The notes under the pieces were generated by a model. It was not told the DNA's origin and did no database searches. It saw nothing but the letters and a program-made list of their open reading frames with translations. From positions 124,001 to 188,000 of the forward strand of contig NZ_JAUSVR010000003.1 in the NCBI RefSeq assembly GCF_030814815.1: 64,000 bases of DNA, read 5' to 3'. The stretch comes from Ancylobacter amanitiformis (GTDB taxonomy: Bacteria > Pseudomonadota > Alphaproteobacteria > Rhizobiales > Xanthobacteraceae). Positions 21,620 through 29,724 of the stretch are shown here, in pieces. Made by a program: the position numbers and the translations under genes. Each line of letters opens with the position of its first letter. Within the stretch, counting starts at the first letter, position 1.

Positions 21620-22330
21620 ATGCCTATTTCAGTCGTCCTCCCGGCCCATAACGAAGCCGGGAACATTGCGCGTCTTGTCACCGAGACGGTGAGTTCGGTC
21701 CCCGAGGCGCTGCTCGGCGAGATCATCGTGGTGGACGATTGCAGCGACGACGGGACGGCGGCGGAATTGCGCGCGCTGGGCCTCGCCAAGCTGCGCTGCC
21801 TGCGCCATGGCCGTCGCGCCGGGCAGAGCGCGGCGCTGCGTTCCGGGGTGCGGGCCGCGCGCTTCCCGGTCATCGTCACCATGGATGGCGACGGACAGAA
21901 CGACCCCCGGGATATTACAGCGCTGGTCGGGCGGCTTGGCGAGGCCGAGTGCGGCGAGCCGGCGCTGGTCGGCGGCGTGCGCACCAACCGGCGGGCCACG
22001 GGTTCGCGCCGCTGGGCCTCGCTGTTCGCCAATCGGCTGCGGGCCTATCTTCTGGCCGACGAATGCCCCGATACCGGCTGCGGCATCAAGGCGTTTCACC
22101 GTGCCGCCTTCCTGACCCTGCCCTATTTCGCGACCATGCATCGCTACTTGCCGGCGCTGTTCCTCACCTATGGCCACGAGGTGGCATATCTGCCGGTGAA
22201 CGACCGCCCGCGCCTCGCCGGCCAGTCGAAATACACCAATTTCGGGCGAGCGCTGGTGGGGGTCTATGACCTGTTCGGGGTCGCCTGGCTGCGGCGGCGC
22301 ACCGTTCTGCCACCCGTTACCGAGGGGTGA
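21620..22330 (+). CDS. GT2 glycosyltransferase, dolichol/polyprenyl-phosphate sugar synthase type
   Basis: This 236-residue family-2 glycosyltransferase opens with ISVVLPAHNEAGNIARL. It has the nucleotide-sugar DDCSDDGT motif and the metal site MDGDGQNDP, then GIKAFHRAAF and a NDRPRLAGQSKYTNFGR block typical of dolichyl-phosphate mannose/ArnC-like enzymes. It has no C-terminal membrane helices, so it is the short soluble class. It likely charges a polyprenyl phosphate with a sugar used by the GT39 enzyme encoded nearby. ATG at 21620 follows CAGGTGAGCCC. The donor sugar is unknown; rhizobial RgtE (galacturonic acid) is one parallel. Confidence 0.85.
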   Translation: MPISVVLPAHNEAGNIARLVTETVSSVPEALLGEIIVVDDCSDDGTAAELRALGLAKLRCLRHGRRAGQSAALRSGVRAARFPVIVTMDGDGQNDPRDITALVGRLGEAECGEPALVGGVRTNRRATGSRRWASLFANRLRAYLLADECPDTGCGIKAFHRAAFLTLPYFATMHRYLPALFLTYGHEVAYLPVNDRPRLAGQSKYTNFGRALVGVYDLFGVAWLRRRTVLPPVTEG

Positions 22331-23240
22331 GCGGCATGCGCCGTCCAACGTCGCGGCGGGTGGCGATGAAACTGGCGGCCGTGGCGGCCACCGCGCGGGC
22401 GCTGCGCAGCTGAGCGTGGCCGACGCGGGCGAGGGCATTCACGCCATCAGCCACCATCCGGCCGGTGCGCGCACGCAGCGCGGCGCGCCGGCCCGCCCAG
22501 TCCAGGCCGATCACGGTGAGCCGCTGCTCCAGAACCTCATCGGACAGGGCGGCCGCATGGGTGACGAAGAAGACCCGGTGCAGCACCACTGATATCACCA
22601 GCATGAGGCAGATCGAGATCGTCACGTCCGACAGGAAATGCGCGCCGAAGGCGATGCGGTTGAGCGAGGTCGCCGCCACCAGCACGCCGACCAGCGTGAC
22701 AACCTGCACGCGCCACGGGCGTGGCACGAACAGCGTCAGCGGCAGCAGGCAGGCGACCGTGGCGGCCTCGCCTGAACTGAAGGAACGGTTGAGCCAGCCG
22801 TGATCGGCGATGACCCATGCTTCGTGAAAAGGCCACATACCGCCGAAATCGATGACGCTGACCGGACGGGGCCGGCCCCAGAAGCTCTTCAGCACGCCGT
22901 TCACGATCAGCGTGGGGCCGATGAGGAACAGGCTGATGAAATAGAGCGACATGCGCGGCGAGCACAGGCAGGGCTTTGACGGGTAGATCAGCTTCAGCCC
23001 GAGCGCGAGAGCGAGAGTGACAGGAAGCGCGATGGACAGATTCGACGCGAGATTGCGGAAATCGATCAACGCATTTTTCTTCGCGGCGGGAAACCCCATG
23101 CCGGGTTCATAGAAAAGGTGAGTGAATGACTTGTCAATTTCCGGAATGGCATAGAACAATAGAGATATGGCAACAGTAAAAAGGCATGTTGTTGCAATCG
23201 GATAGTTCTTGAATTGCTCATATGCGCGCAAATTAAACAT
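22317..23240 (-). CDS. PAP2 family membrane phosphatase (LpxE-like)
   Basis: This 307-residue protein has about six membrane spans and the PAP2 motifs KSFWGRPRP (K-x6-RP) and NRIAFGAHFLSD (R-x5-H-x3-D). Motif 2 reads SFSSGEA, with Glu where the textbook motif has His (PSGH). Lipid phosphatases of this class remove phosphate from lipid A or isoprenyl diphosphates in the periplasmic leaflet. The neighbouring lipid genes favour a lipid A 1-phosphatase role, which I infer. Its 3' end overlaps the end of the GT2 gene by 14 bases. The first 200 bases of the gene are much more AT-rich than the rest. Confidence 0.82.
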   Translation of the reverse strand: MFNLRAYEQFKNYPIATTCLFTVAISLLFYAIPEIDKSFTHLFYEPGMGFPAAKKNALIDFRNLASNLSIALPVTLALALGLKLIYPSKPCLCSPRMSLYFISLFLIGPTLIVNGVLKSFWGRPRPVSVIDFGGMWPFHEAWVIADHGWLNRSFSSGEAATVACLLPLTLFVPRPWRVQVVTLVGVLVAATSLNRIAFGAHFLSDVTISICLMLVISVVLHRVFFVTHAAALSDEVLEQRLTVIGLDWAGRRAALRARTGRMVADGVNALARVGHAQLRSARAVAATAASFIATRRDVGRRMPLTPR

Positions 23241-23382
23241 CCGTATCCTGCGATAAAGAAATTTATCCGTAGCAAGCTGGCATGTTCTTAAGAACTAAAT
23301 CAGATGAATATGAAGCCGTCATGAAATGTTCCGCAGGCAAGAAACTGCCGCGGCGTGACAGAATGGCGCGCAATCGGCCGTT

Positions 23383-23727
23383 TCAGAGCGCGTTGTCGGT
23401 GGCTTCGGTGGCCGACACGGCGGCGCCGCTGGCGGCGGCACGTTCGCGCAGGATGAAATAGATGTTGCGCGCGTAGATCAGCAGTCCGGCGGCTTGGCCG
23501 ACGATGAAGACCGGGTCCTCGCGGTAGAGCGCATAGGCAAGCAGCGTGACGCCGCCACAGATCGAGAAGGTCCAGAACACGGTCGGAACGACGCTGCGCC
23601 CCGCCCGCTCGCTGGCGATCCATTGCGTCAGGAAGCGCGCGGTGAACAGGCCCTGGCCGAGAAAGCCGATGACAACCCAGGGATTGAGCAGGGCGAGGCC
23701 GCCCATGGCGGATTGGACGAGGGTCAC
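23383..23727 (-). CDS. Lipid-A-disaccharide synthase N-terminal domain protein
   Basis: This 114-residue protein has three hydrophobic helices and the LAB_N pattern: VVIGFLGQGLFTARFLTQW, SVVPTVFWTFSICGG, and AYALYREDPVFIVGQAAGL. The domain resembles small membrane proteins that accompany lipid-sugar transferases; its role is not established. A GTG start at 23727 overlaps the stop of the upstream GT39 gene (GTGA), so the pair is translationally coupled. Confidence 0.88.
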   Translation of the reverse strand: MTLVQSAMGGLALLNPWVVIGFLGQGLFTARFLTQWIASERAGRSVVPTVFWTFSICGGVTLLAYALYREDPVFIVGQAAGLLIYARNIYFILRERAAASGAAVSATEATDNAL

Positions 23728-25499
23728 GGCTGTGCTCCTTGCGCAGAGGCCGGCGCGGATGGGGGCTGGATGGGCGCCGCGGCGGCCGGGCCCGCCGCCG
23801 GGGCGACGAACAGGTTCAGCCGCATCGGCTTCAGGTTGCCGCTATTGATGCCGGTGACGACATCGACCGGCGTGGCACTGAGGCCGAGCTCGGCGCGGCG
23901 CGCCTCGAACAGCGCCATATGCGGCTCCGCGACGACGGCGACCCGGCAGTCGGCTCCCGTGGCGATGAGGTTGGCGGCGTCCAGGCCATTGCCGAACCGT
24001 GTCCGCGCGCCGAGGGTGAACAGCACGCTCGGTTCGCCATAGCCGGCGACCAGGATATGCGGGTTCGGGCAGGCGACGCGGTGAATCGCCGCTTCAAGTC
24101 GCGGGGCGATCCACAGGCTGTTGATCTGCGGCGCGACGAGGCCGAACAGCAGCGCGTAAAGCATGGCGGCCTCGGCCAGCAGCGGCAGCAGCGCGGCGCG
24201 CGTGCCGGCGACCAGCGCCTGACGCAGCGCATAGGCGCCGAGCAGAATCACGAGGCCGGCCAGCGCCCATGCCGTCAGCGACAGCCGATGCTCCAGCACG
24301 TGCAGGCCGATCGGTCCGGCCAGCGCGCTGATCGCGCCGCCCGCCGCCGCCATGGCGACGAGGATGCGCATCCAGAGCGGCTCGCGCGCCGTGCCGCGCG
24401 CCGTCAGGGCCGCCGCCGCGAGCAGCGCGATGGCGGGGTAGGCCGGCAGCGTATAGTGCGGCAGCTTGGTGGCGATGAACTCGAAGACCAGCCAGAAAGG
24501 CACCAGCCAGCACAGGCAGAACCGCACAGCCGGTACGGCGCGGTTGCGCCACACCCATGGCGCCGCCGCCACCGCCAGCGCCGCGCCGGGCCAGAAGGCC
24601 ATGGAGAAGGCGATGAGATGCGCACCGGGCGGGGCCCCGTGCGATTCCTGCCCGGTGGCGACCTTGCCCAGCAGATCCACCCCGACCGATTCGTGGAAGA
24701 AGCCGGCACCCGCCTGCACCGCGATGGCGACGATCCAGGGCAGCACGATCAGCAGCATGAACGGTACGCCGATGGCGGGGCGCAACTGCTTCAGCCAGGC
24801 GGCCTTGCGATCCCACACCAGCAGCGCGGCAATGGTGAGCCCGACCAGCAGCGGGACGATGGGCCCCTTGATCAGGATGCCGACGGCGAGCGCGCCCCAG
24901 AACAGCAGCACCGCGCCGGTCGGCAGGCGCTTGCGCGCCGTCTCCGGTGAAAACCCCGCGAGATAGGCCTGCGCCAGCACCCATTGCGCCGCCAGCGCGG
25001 CGGCGAGCTGGGCGGCGTCGGTCTTGGCAAGGCGGGCTTCGACGCTCAGCATCAGCGAGGCACCCAGCAGGGCGGCGGCGATGAAGCCGGTATCCTCGTC
25101 GAACAGCCGCCGGCCGACGGCATAGGTGATGAGCACCGCGATCAGCGCGCCGATGAGCGAGGGCAGGCGGAACGCCCAGATCGGCGCCTCGGCACCGAGG
25201 CCGGTGGCCTTCACCGCCGCGGCCTGCAGCCAGTAGATGCCGATCGGCTTCTTGAAGCGGGTCTCTTCGCCCAGACGCGGCACGACATAGTCGCCGCTTT
25301 CCAGCATCTGCCGCGAGGCCTGCGCGAAGCGGCCTTCGTCACGGTCGACAACGGGGAGGCTGAAAAAGCCGGGCAGCAGGCAGACGAGCACCAGAAGGAT
25401 GAGAGCGAGCCCCCGCCAGGGTTCGGCAAGGGGCACAAGGCGGGCGGGCGGGGGAAGGGTCGCAGCCGCGCTCCTTGTAGCGCCCATCGTCTCGTCCAT
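23724..25499 (-). CDS. ArnT-like GT39 glycosyltransferase
   Basis: This 591-residue membrane protein has about 11-12 hydrophobic segments. The N-terminal periplasmic loop is SLPVVDRDEGRFAQASRQML, with the DRDE acidic pair that is catalytic in the PMT/ArnT family, followed by TRFKKPIGIYWLQ, the conserved K-P-x-x-x-Y-W motif. ArnT-type enzymes move a sugar from a polyprenyl phosphate to lipid A or core. A soluble C-terminal domain follows the helices. ATG at 25499 follows GGGAGAC. It heads a minus-strand operon with the LAB_N protein; the GT2 nearby could make its donor. Confidence 0.88.
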   Translation of the reverse strand: MDETMGATRSAAATLPPPARLVPLAEPWRGLALILLVLVCLLPGFFSLPVVDRDEGRFAQASRQMLESGDYVVPRLGEETRFKKPIGIYWLQAAAVKATGLGAEAPIWAFRLPSLIGALIAVLITYAVGRRLFDEDTGFIAAALLGASLMLSVEARLAKTDAAQLAAALAAQWVLAQAYLAGFSPETARKRLPTGAVLLFWGALAVGILIKGPIVPLLVGLTIAALLVWDRKAAWLKQLRPAIGVPFMLLIVLPWIVAIAVQAGAGFFHESVGVDLLGKVATGQESHGAPPGAHLIAFSMAFWPGAALAVAAAPWVWRNRAVPAVRFCLCWLVPFWLVFEFIATKLPHYTLPAYPAIALLAAAALTARGTAREPLWMRILVAMAAAGGAISALAGPIGLHVLEHRLSLTAWALAGLVILLGAYALRQALVAGTRAALLPLLAEAAMLYALLFGLVAPQINSLWIAPRLEAAIHRVACPNPHILVAGYGEPSVLFTLGARTRFGNGLDAANLIATGADCRVAVVAEPHMALFEARRAELGLSATPVDVVTGINSGNLKPMRLNLFVAPAAGPAAAAPIQPPSAPASAQGAQP

Positions 25500-25653
25500 C
25501 GCCACGTCTCCCGTCGGCTTGCGCGCGCTGCATTCTGGTGAGCGAACTGGATGGAGTCGCGCAGCGTCTTTTGCGTGACCAATGATGTCGTTTGCGTGAC
25601 GGGGGAGCCTCCGCAACGCGTTGCGCCATCAGGCTCGCGAGCCTTCCGTAGGG

Positions 25654-26475
25654 TCAGTGACGCAGCACGCCGATCTGCCGAAGATGAGCGAGAATCTCGC
25701 GTGCCGCGTCCTCGGGCGAGGGGTCGACGAGGAGGCGCCCGCCGCTGCTGGCGGCCTCCGTCGCGGCCTTCAGCCGTTCCGTGGCCGAGGCGCCGGCGGC
25801 GCTCTTCGCGATGAGTTTCGGCCGGGCCCGATAGGCCCGCTCCTCCACTTCGCCCGCCGCGCGCGGCGCGGGCACGCCCTCGCGCGTCTCCAGCATGCCG
25901 CGACGCATGGCGGCGAAGGCGAAGGGCAGCGGCGCCGGCGCGGCGGGGTGCACGGTGATCAGCGCCGGCAGCCGCAGGATGAGCCGCCGCCGGGCGCCGC
26001 GCGGTAGGGCCTGCTCAAGGCTCAAGGTGCCGGGCTGCGGACCGGCCGCCAGCGCACAGGCATCGGCCACGATCGGCAGGCCCAGCGCGCGGGCCAGCGC
26101 ATAGGGCAGCAGGCCGGCATCCTCGCCGCCCTGTCCGCTCCGCCCCGCGAGCACGAGGTCGAAGCGCTCCGCGCCGAGCGCGGCGGCAAGGCTGGGCAGC
26201 GGGTCGTCCTGCGCGCCGATGGAAAGCTGGACGAGGCGCGACAGGCCATGACCGAGCGCGTCCTTGAGCGGGCCGGCATCCGGGCCGGCATGGAAGCCGG
26301 TGATGACGCCGGGCGCGTCGCCAGACAGGTCGCCGGCTGCGTCGCCTGCCGCGTCCCCGGCCGCCTGGCCGATCAGCTCGCGCGCGAGGCGGATGGCCTG
26401 CAACTCCACCGGCACGGGCGCGGGGCGACCGGAAGCCGCGTGCCGCCCGGCCGAGAACAGGATGGCGATCTTCAT
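25654..26475 (-). CDS. etfB: Electron transfer flavoprotein beta subunit of the dimethylglycine demethylase system
   Basis: This 273-residue ETF beta-like protein has KIAILFSAGRHAASGRPAPV at the start and a core with FDLVLAGRSGQGGEDAGLLP (the nucleotide-binding ETF loop), then a C-terminal ALITVHPAAPAPLPF segment. It shuttles electrons from DgcAB to ETF:quinone oxidoreductase. Its start overlaps the etfA stop by ATGA. A Gly-Asp-Ala repeat (AAGDAAGDAAGDLSGD near residues 42-57) is encoded by a degenerate 12-base repeat. Order dgcA-dgcB-etfA-etfB matches Pseudomonas dgc clusters. Confidence 0.86.
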   Translation of the reverse strand: MKIAILFSAGRHAASGRPAPVPVELQAIRLARELIGQAAGDAAGDAAGDLSGDAPGVITGFHAGPDAGPLKDALGHGLSRLVQLSIGAQDDPLPSLAAALGAERFDLVLAGRSGQGGEDAGLLPYALARALGLPIVADACALAAGPQPGTLSLEQALPRGARRRLILRLPALITVHPAAPAPLPFAFAAMRRGMLETREGVPAPRAAGEVEERAYRARPKLIAKSAAGASATERLKAATEAASSGGRLLVDPSPEDAAREILAHLRQIGVLRH

Positions 26476-27701
26476 GGCTGCGCCTCCGCCGCGCCCGCGC
26501 CCGTGAGGGCGTCGATGAGCGCGGGCATCACCTTCTGCGCGTCGGCGACGATGGCGAGGCCGGCGCGCTCGATCATGGCGGCATGCAGGTCGGTATTGAC
26601 CGCCACGACATGCTCGCAGCGCGCCACGCCCTGCAAATGCTGCGGCGCGCCGGCTATGCCGAGGGCGAAATAGCAGCGTGCGTCGAGCACCGTGCCGGAG
26701 GCGCCGACCTGCGCCGCCCGCGGCATGAGGCCGGCGTCGCACACCATGCGGCTCGCCCCCGGCGTCGCGTTGAGCGCCGCGACCAAGGCGCGGAACGCCG
26801 TGAAATCATGAACGCCATTGCCGGCCGAAACGACGAAATCCGCTTCGTCCAGCCCGACACTGGCCGGATCGGCCGGCACGAATTCGGCGGAGAGAATGGC
26901 TCCCGGCGCCAGCGTCGGCAGCGCGAAGACGACCGGGATCGCCTCGTGCGGCGCGCCGCCATGGGGGGCGCTGGCATCGGCCGCCAGAGTGATGAGGCGC
27001 GGCGGCGCGCGGCGCTGCTCGATGCGCCGGCCCTGCGCCGCGCGCGTGATCGCCTTCGCGGTCAGGCTCTCGGCGCCCGCGAACAGCGCCTCGCCGGTGA
27101 GCGCGGCGAGGCGGCGGGCGAGGTCCGCCCCGTCCGCGCTCTCCGGCAACAGCGCGTGGCGAATGTCCAGCCCATCCAGCACGGCATGCAGGAGCGCGGC
27201 CTTGGCTTCCGGGTCGTAGCCGGCGACCGGCAGGCCGAGCACGCGATCGACACCGGCGGCGGCGAGGTCCTCGCCCGGCATCTCGACCAGCGCGAGCACC
27301 GCGCCACCGCCGGCATCCGCCAGGAGGCGCGCGGCGCCAATGACCTGCCGGTCATGCGGGGTGAGGCGCCCGCCCGGCGCATCCGGCACCACGGCGACGA
27401 GATAGGCGGGCTCGGCGATGACGACGAGCCGTGGCGCCGTCTCCGCCATGGCGGCCGCAGGCACGGCGCCGGCCGGGGCGAGGGCGACGCGCTGGGTGCG
27501 GTCGAGCCGGCGGCGCGGCGTGCCGGGAACGAGGGCGAGCCGTTCCTCGCCGCGTGGGTCCCGGCGCAGGCGCCCGGGAGCGGCTGACGTGGCGGCTGAC
27601 GTGGCGGCCGATGCGGCGGCCAGATCGAAGCGCGGCCGGGGGGTGCCTGCGATGCGGTGGGCGGCGCGCTCCATGCGCGGGTCGCGGCGAAGGCGGCTCA
27701 T
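26472..27701 (-). CDS. etfA: Electron transfer flavoprotein alpha subunit (dgc-linked)
   Basis: This 409-residue protein has an N-terminal linker of about 85 residues with two RRDPR motifs (SRLRRDPRMERAA, GRLRRDPRGEERL), a feature of DgcB-linked EtfA, then the ETF alpha domain and a C-terminal FAD region with VSAGNGVHDF and FALGIAGAPQHLQGV. It partners EtfB. The linker holds a 12-base tandem repeat (SAAT units). Start overlaps dgcB's stop by four bases (ATGA). Confidence 0.87.
   Translation of the reverse strand: MSRLRRDPRMERAAHRIAGTPRPRFDLAAASAATSAATSAAPGRLRRDPRGEERLALVPGTPRRRLDRTQRVALAPAGAVPAAAMAETAPRLVVIAEPAYLVAVVPDAPGGRLTPHDRQVIGAARLLADAGGGAVLALVEMPGEDLAAAGVDRVLGLPVAGYDPEAKAALLHAVLDGLDIRHALLPESADGADLARRLAALTGEALFAGAESLTAKAITRAAQGRRIEQRRAPPRLITLAADASAPHGGAPHEAIPVVFALPTLAPGAILSAEFVPADPASVGLDEADFVVSAGNGVHDFTAFRALVAALNATPGASRMVCDAGLMPRAAQVGASGTVLDARCYFALGIAGAPQHLQGVARCEHVVAVNTDLHAAMIERAGLAIVADAQKVMPALIDALTGAGAAEAQP
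27580..27615 (-). repeat. 12-base tandem repeat in etfA linker
   Basis: Two perfect copies of GCGGCTGACGTG and a degenerate third encode an Ala-Thr-Ser-Ala run in the N-terminal linker of EtfA. Confidence 0.8.
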
Positions 27702-29710
27702 GCGACCGGCTCCGGCGGGCGGGCGGCATCCTTGCGCGCGGCATCCTTGCCGGCGACATCCTTGCCGGCGGCATCCTTGCGCGCGGCCTTGGCGCTGCCC
27801 GCCTCCACCGCCATCAGCACCAATTCGGCGATGTCGTGCACCTCAGGGCGCTCGCCGGTGACGCCGTCCAGCATGGCGGAGCATTGCGGGCAGGCCACGG
27901 CGACGATGCCCGCGCCGGTCGCGGCGGCCTGCGCCATGCGGATGTCGGGGATGCGGCGCTCGCCCTCGATGTCGCTCACCGGCGCGCCGCCGCCGCCACC
28001 GCAGCACATGGAACGTTTGCCGGCGCGCTCCATCTCCAGCCGGGCGAGCCCGAGCCGGTCGAGCAGGCGGCGGGGGGCGTCGATTTCGCCATTGTAGCGG
28101 CCGAGATAGCAGGGATCGTGATAGGTCACGCGGGCCTCATGGAGCGCCCCCACGGTGAGCCGCCCGCCCGCCAGCAGGCCGTCGAGAAAGGCGGTGTGGT
28201 GGATCACCTCATAGGCGCCGCCGAACGCCCGGTATTCGTTGCGCAGCGCGTGCAGGGCGTGCGGATCGGCCGTGAGGATGCGCGAGAAGGAATAGCGCGC
28301 CAGCGTCGCGATGTTCTCGGCTGCGAGGCGCTGGAAGGTCGCCTCGTCGCCCAGCCGGCGGGCGAGGTCGCCGCAATCGCGCTCCTCGGGGCCCAGCACC
28401 GCGAAGTCCACGCCCGCCATCTGCAGCAGCGTGACGAGCGCGCGCAGCGTGCGGCCGTAGCGCAACTCATAGGCGCCCTCGCCGAGCCAGAGCAGCACAT
28501 CGGCCCGGCCGGTCGCCAAGATCAGGGGCAGCGTCAGGCCGGCGGCGAAATCGGTGCGGGCGGCCAGCGCCCGTCCGCCCGGCTCGTCGGCATAGCGCAG
28601 TTCCATCAGCGGCGGCGAGGCCTTGGCGGGCAGGGCGCCGAGTTCCAGCGTCTGATGGCGGCGCAGGTCGATGATGGCGTCGACATGCTCGATCATCATC
28701 GGGCATTCCTCGACGCAGGCGCGGCAGGTGGTGCAGGACCACAACGTGTCCGGATGGATCATCGCCCCCGCGCCGACGAGCGGCAGGTCGGGCCCGCCAA
28801 TGCCGGCCACCGCGCGGGCGTTCGGATAGGGGCTGCCTTTGTAGGTCGCGTTCGTGGCGTTTGGCTGGAGAGCGGCGGCGAGGTCCTGGATCAGCCGCTT
28901 GGGGTTCAGCGGCTGGCCGGCAGCGAAGGCGGGGCAGGCGGTCTCGCAGCGCCCGCACTGGATGCAGGCATCGAACCCCACCAGCCGGTTGAAGGCGAAG
29001 TCGGCCGGTGTCGCGACGCCGAGGCGTGGAGCGTCGAGATCAAGGGGGGCGAGAGCCGTGGCCCGCTCACCCTCAAAGCGGCCGGGACGCGGATGGACGA
29101 CGAGATGGGCCGCCCCGGCAAAGGCATGGCGCATCGGCCCGCGGTCGATCTGCAGCACGAGGCCGAGCCCGCCGGCAATCGCGAGAGCGAGGGCCGGCCA
29201 GGCCAGCGCCGGCAGGGCGCCGCCCAGCGCGGCATCGAACGCCACCAGAAATCCGCCGGCGGCATAGAAGGTGAGCAGCAAGGGCAGGATCTGGAAGCGC
29301 CCGCCGGACAGCCGCGCGGGCCTCGCGGGATAACGCCGGCGCCCCACCATCACCCCGCCGGCGAGGGCGCCCGCGAAGGCGAGGGCGATGAGCGCCCAGT
29401 AAAGCCGCGCGCCGCCCAGCGCGGGAATGAGCGCCAGCAGCGCCAGACCCGAGCCGCCGAGCAGGCCGCCGGCGGCGAGCGCATGCATGCGCGCGGCATA
29501 GGGGTCGCGCCCGACGACATGGTGCACGTCGACGAGATAGCGCTTGGGCAGCGCGCGCAGCCCGCGCGCCCACTCCACCGGCACGGGGCGGCCGGCGCAC
29601 CACAGCCGCGCGCGCCGCGCCATGAGCGCCAGCGCGAGGCCGGCGAGCGAGAGGATGACCAGCGACAGGCAGAACGCGGCGGGTGTGGCGGGGTTCATGA
29701 TGGGGGTCAT
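27698..29710 (-). CDS. dgcB: Dimethylglycine demethylase Fe-S/membrane subunit DgcB
   Basis: This 670-residue protein starts with about five membrane helices (DUF3483-like, residues 10-180). Two 4Fe-4S sites follow, ACIQCGRCETACPAF and SCTTCRACVEECPMM. Two CCG-type domains then carry MCCGGGGGAP and the late cysteines in VACPQCSAML. It accepts electrons from DgcA and passes them on to EtfAB or quinone. GGGGAGGAGCG precedes the ATG at 29710. The last 20 residues are a variable KDAAG-type tail made by a 15-base repeat. Confidence 0.9.
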   Translation of the reverse strand: MTPIMNPATPAAFCLSLVILSLAGLALALMARRARLWCAGRPVPVEWARGLRALPKRYLVDVHHVVGRDPYAARMHALAAGGLLGGSGLALLALIPALGGARLYWALIALAFAGALAGGVMVGRRRYPARPARLSGGRFQILPLLLTFYAAGGFLVAFDAALGGALPALAWPALALAIAGGLGLVLQIDRGPMRHAFAGAAHLVVHPRPGRFEGERATALAPLDLDAPRLGVATPADFAFNRLVGFDACIQCGRCETACPAFAAGQPLNPKRLIQDLAAALQPNATNATYKGSPYPNARAVAGIGGPDLPLVGAGAMIHPDTLWSCTTCRACVEECPMMIEHVDAIIDLRRHQTLELGALPAKASPPLMELRYADEPGGRALAARTDFAAGLTLPLILATGRADVLLWLGEGAYELRYGRTLRALVTLLQMAGVDFAVLGPEERDCGDLARRLGDEATFQRLAAENIATLARYSFSRILTADPHALHALRNEYRAFGGAYEVIHHTAFLDGLLAGGRLTVGALHEARVTYHDPCYLGRYNGEIDAPRRLLDRLGLARLEMERAGKRSMCCGGGGGAPVSDIEGERRIPDIRMAQAAATGAGIVAVACPQCSAMLDGVTGERPEVHDIAELVLMAVEAGSAKAARKDAAGKDVAGKDAARKDAARPPEPVA
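27725..27784 (-). repeat. 15-base tandem repeat (4 copies) at dgcB 3' end
   Basis: Four near-perfect copies of a 15-base unit (GGCATCCTTGCGCGC on the plus strand) encode KDAAG/KDVAG units in the C-terminal tail of DgcB. Confidence 0.85.
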
Positions 29711-29724
29711 GGCGCTCCTCCCCC

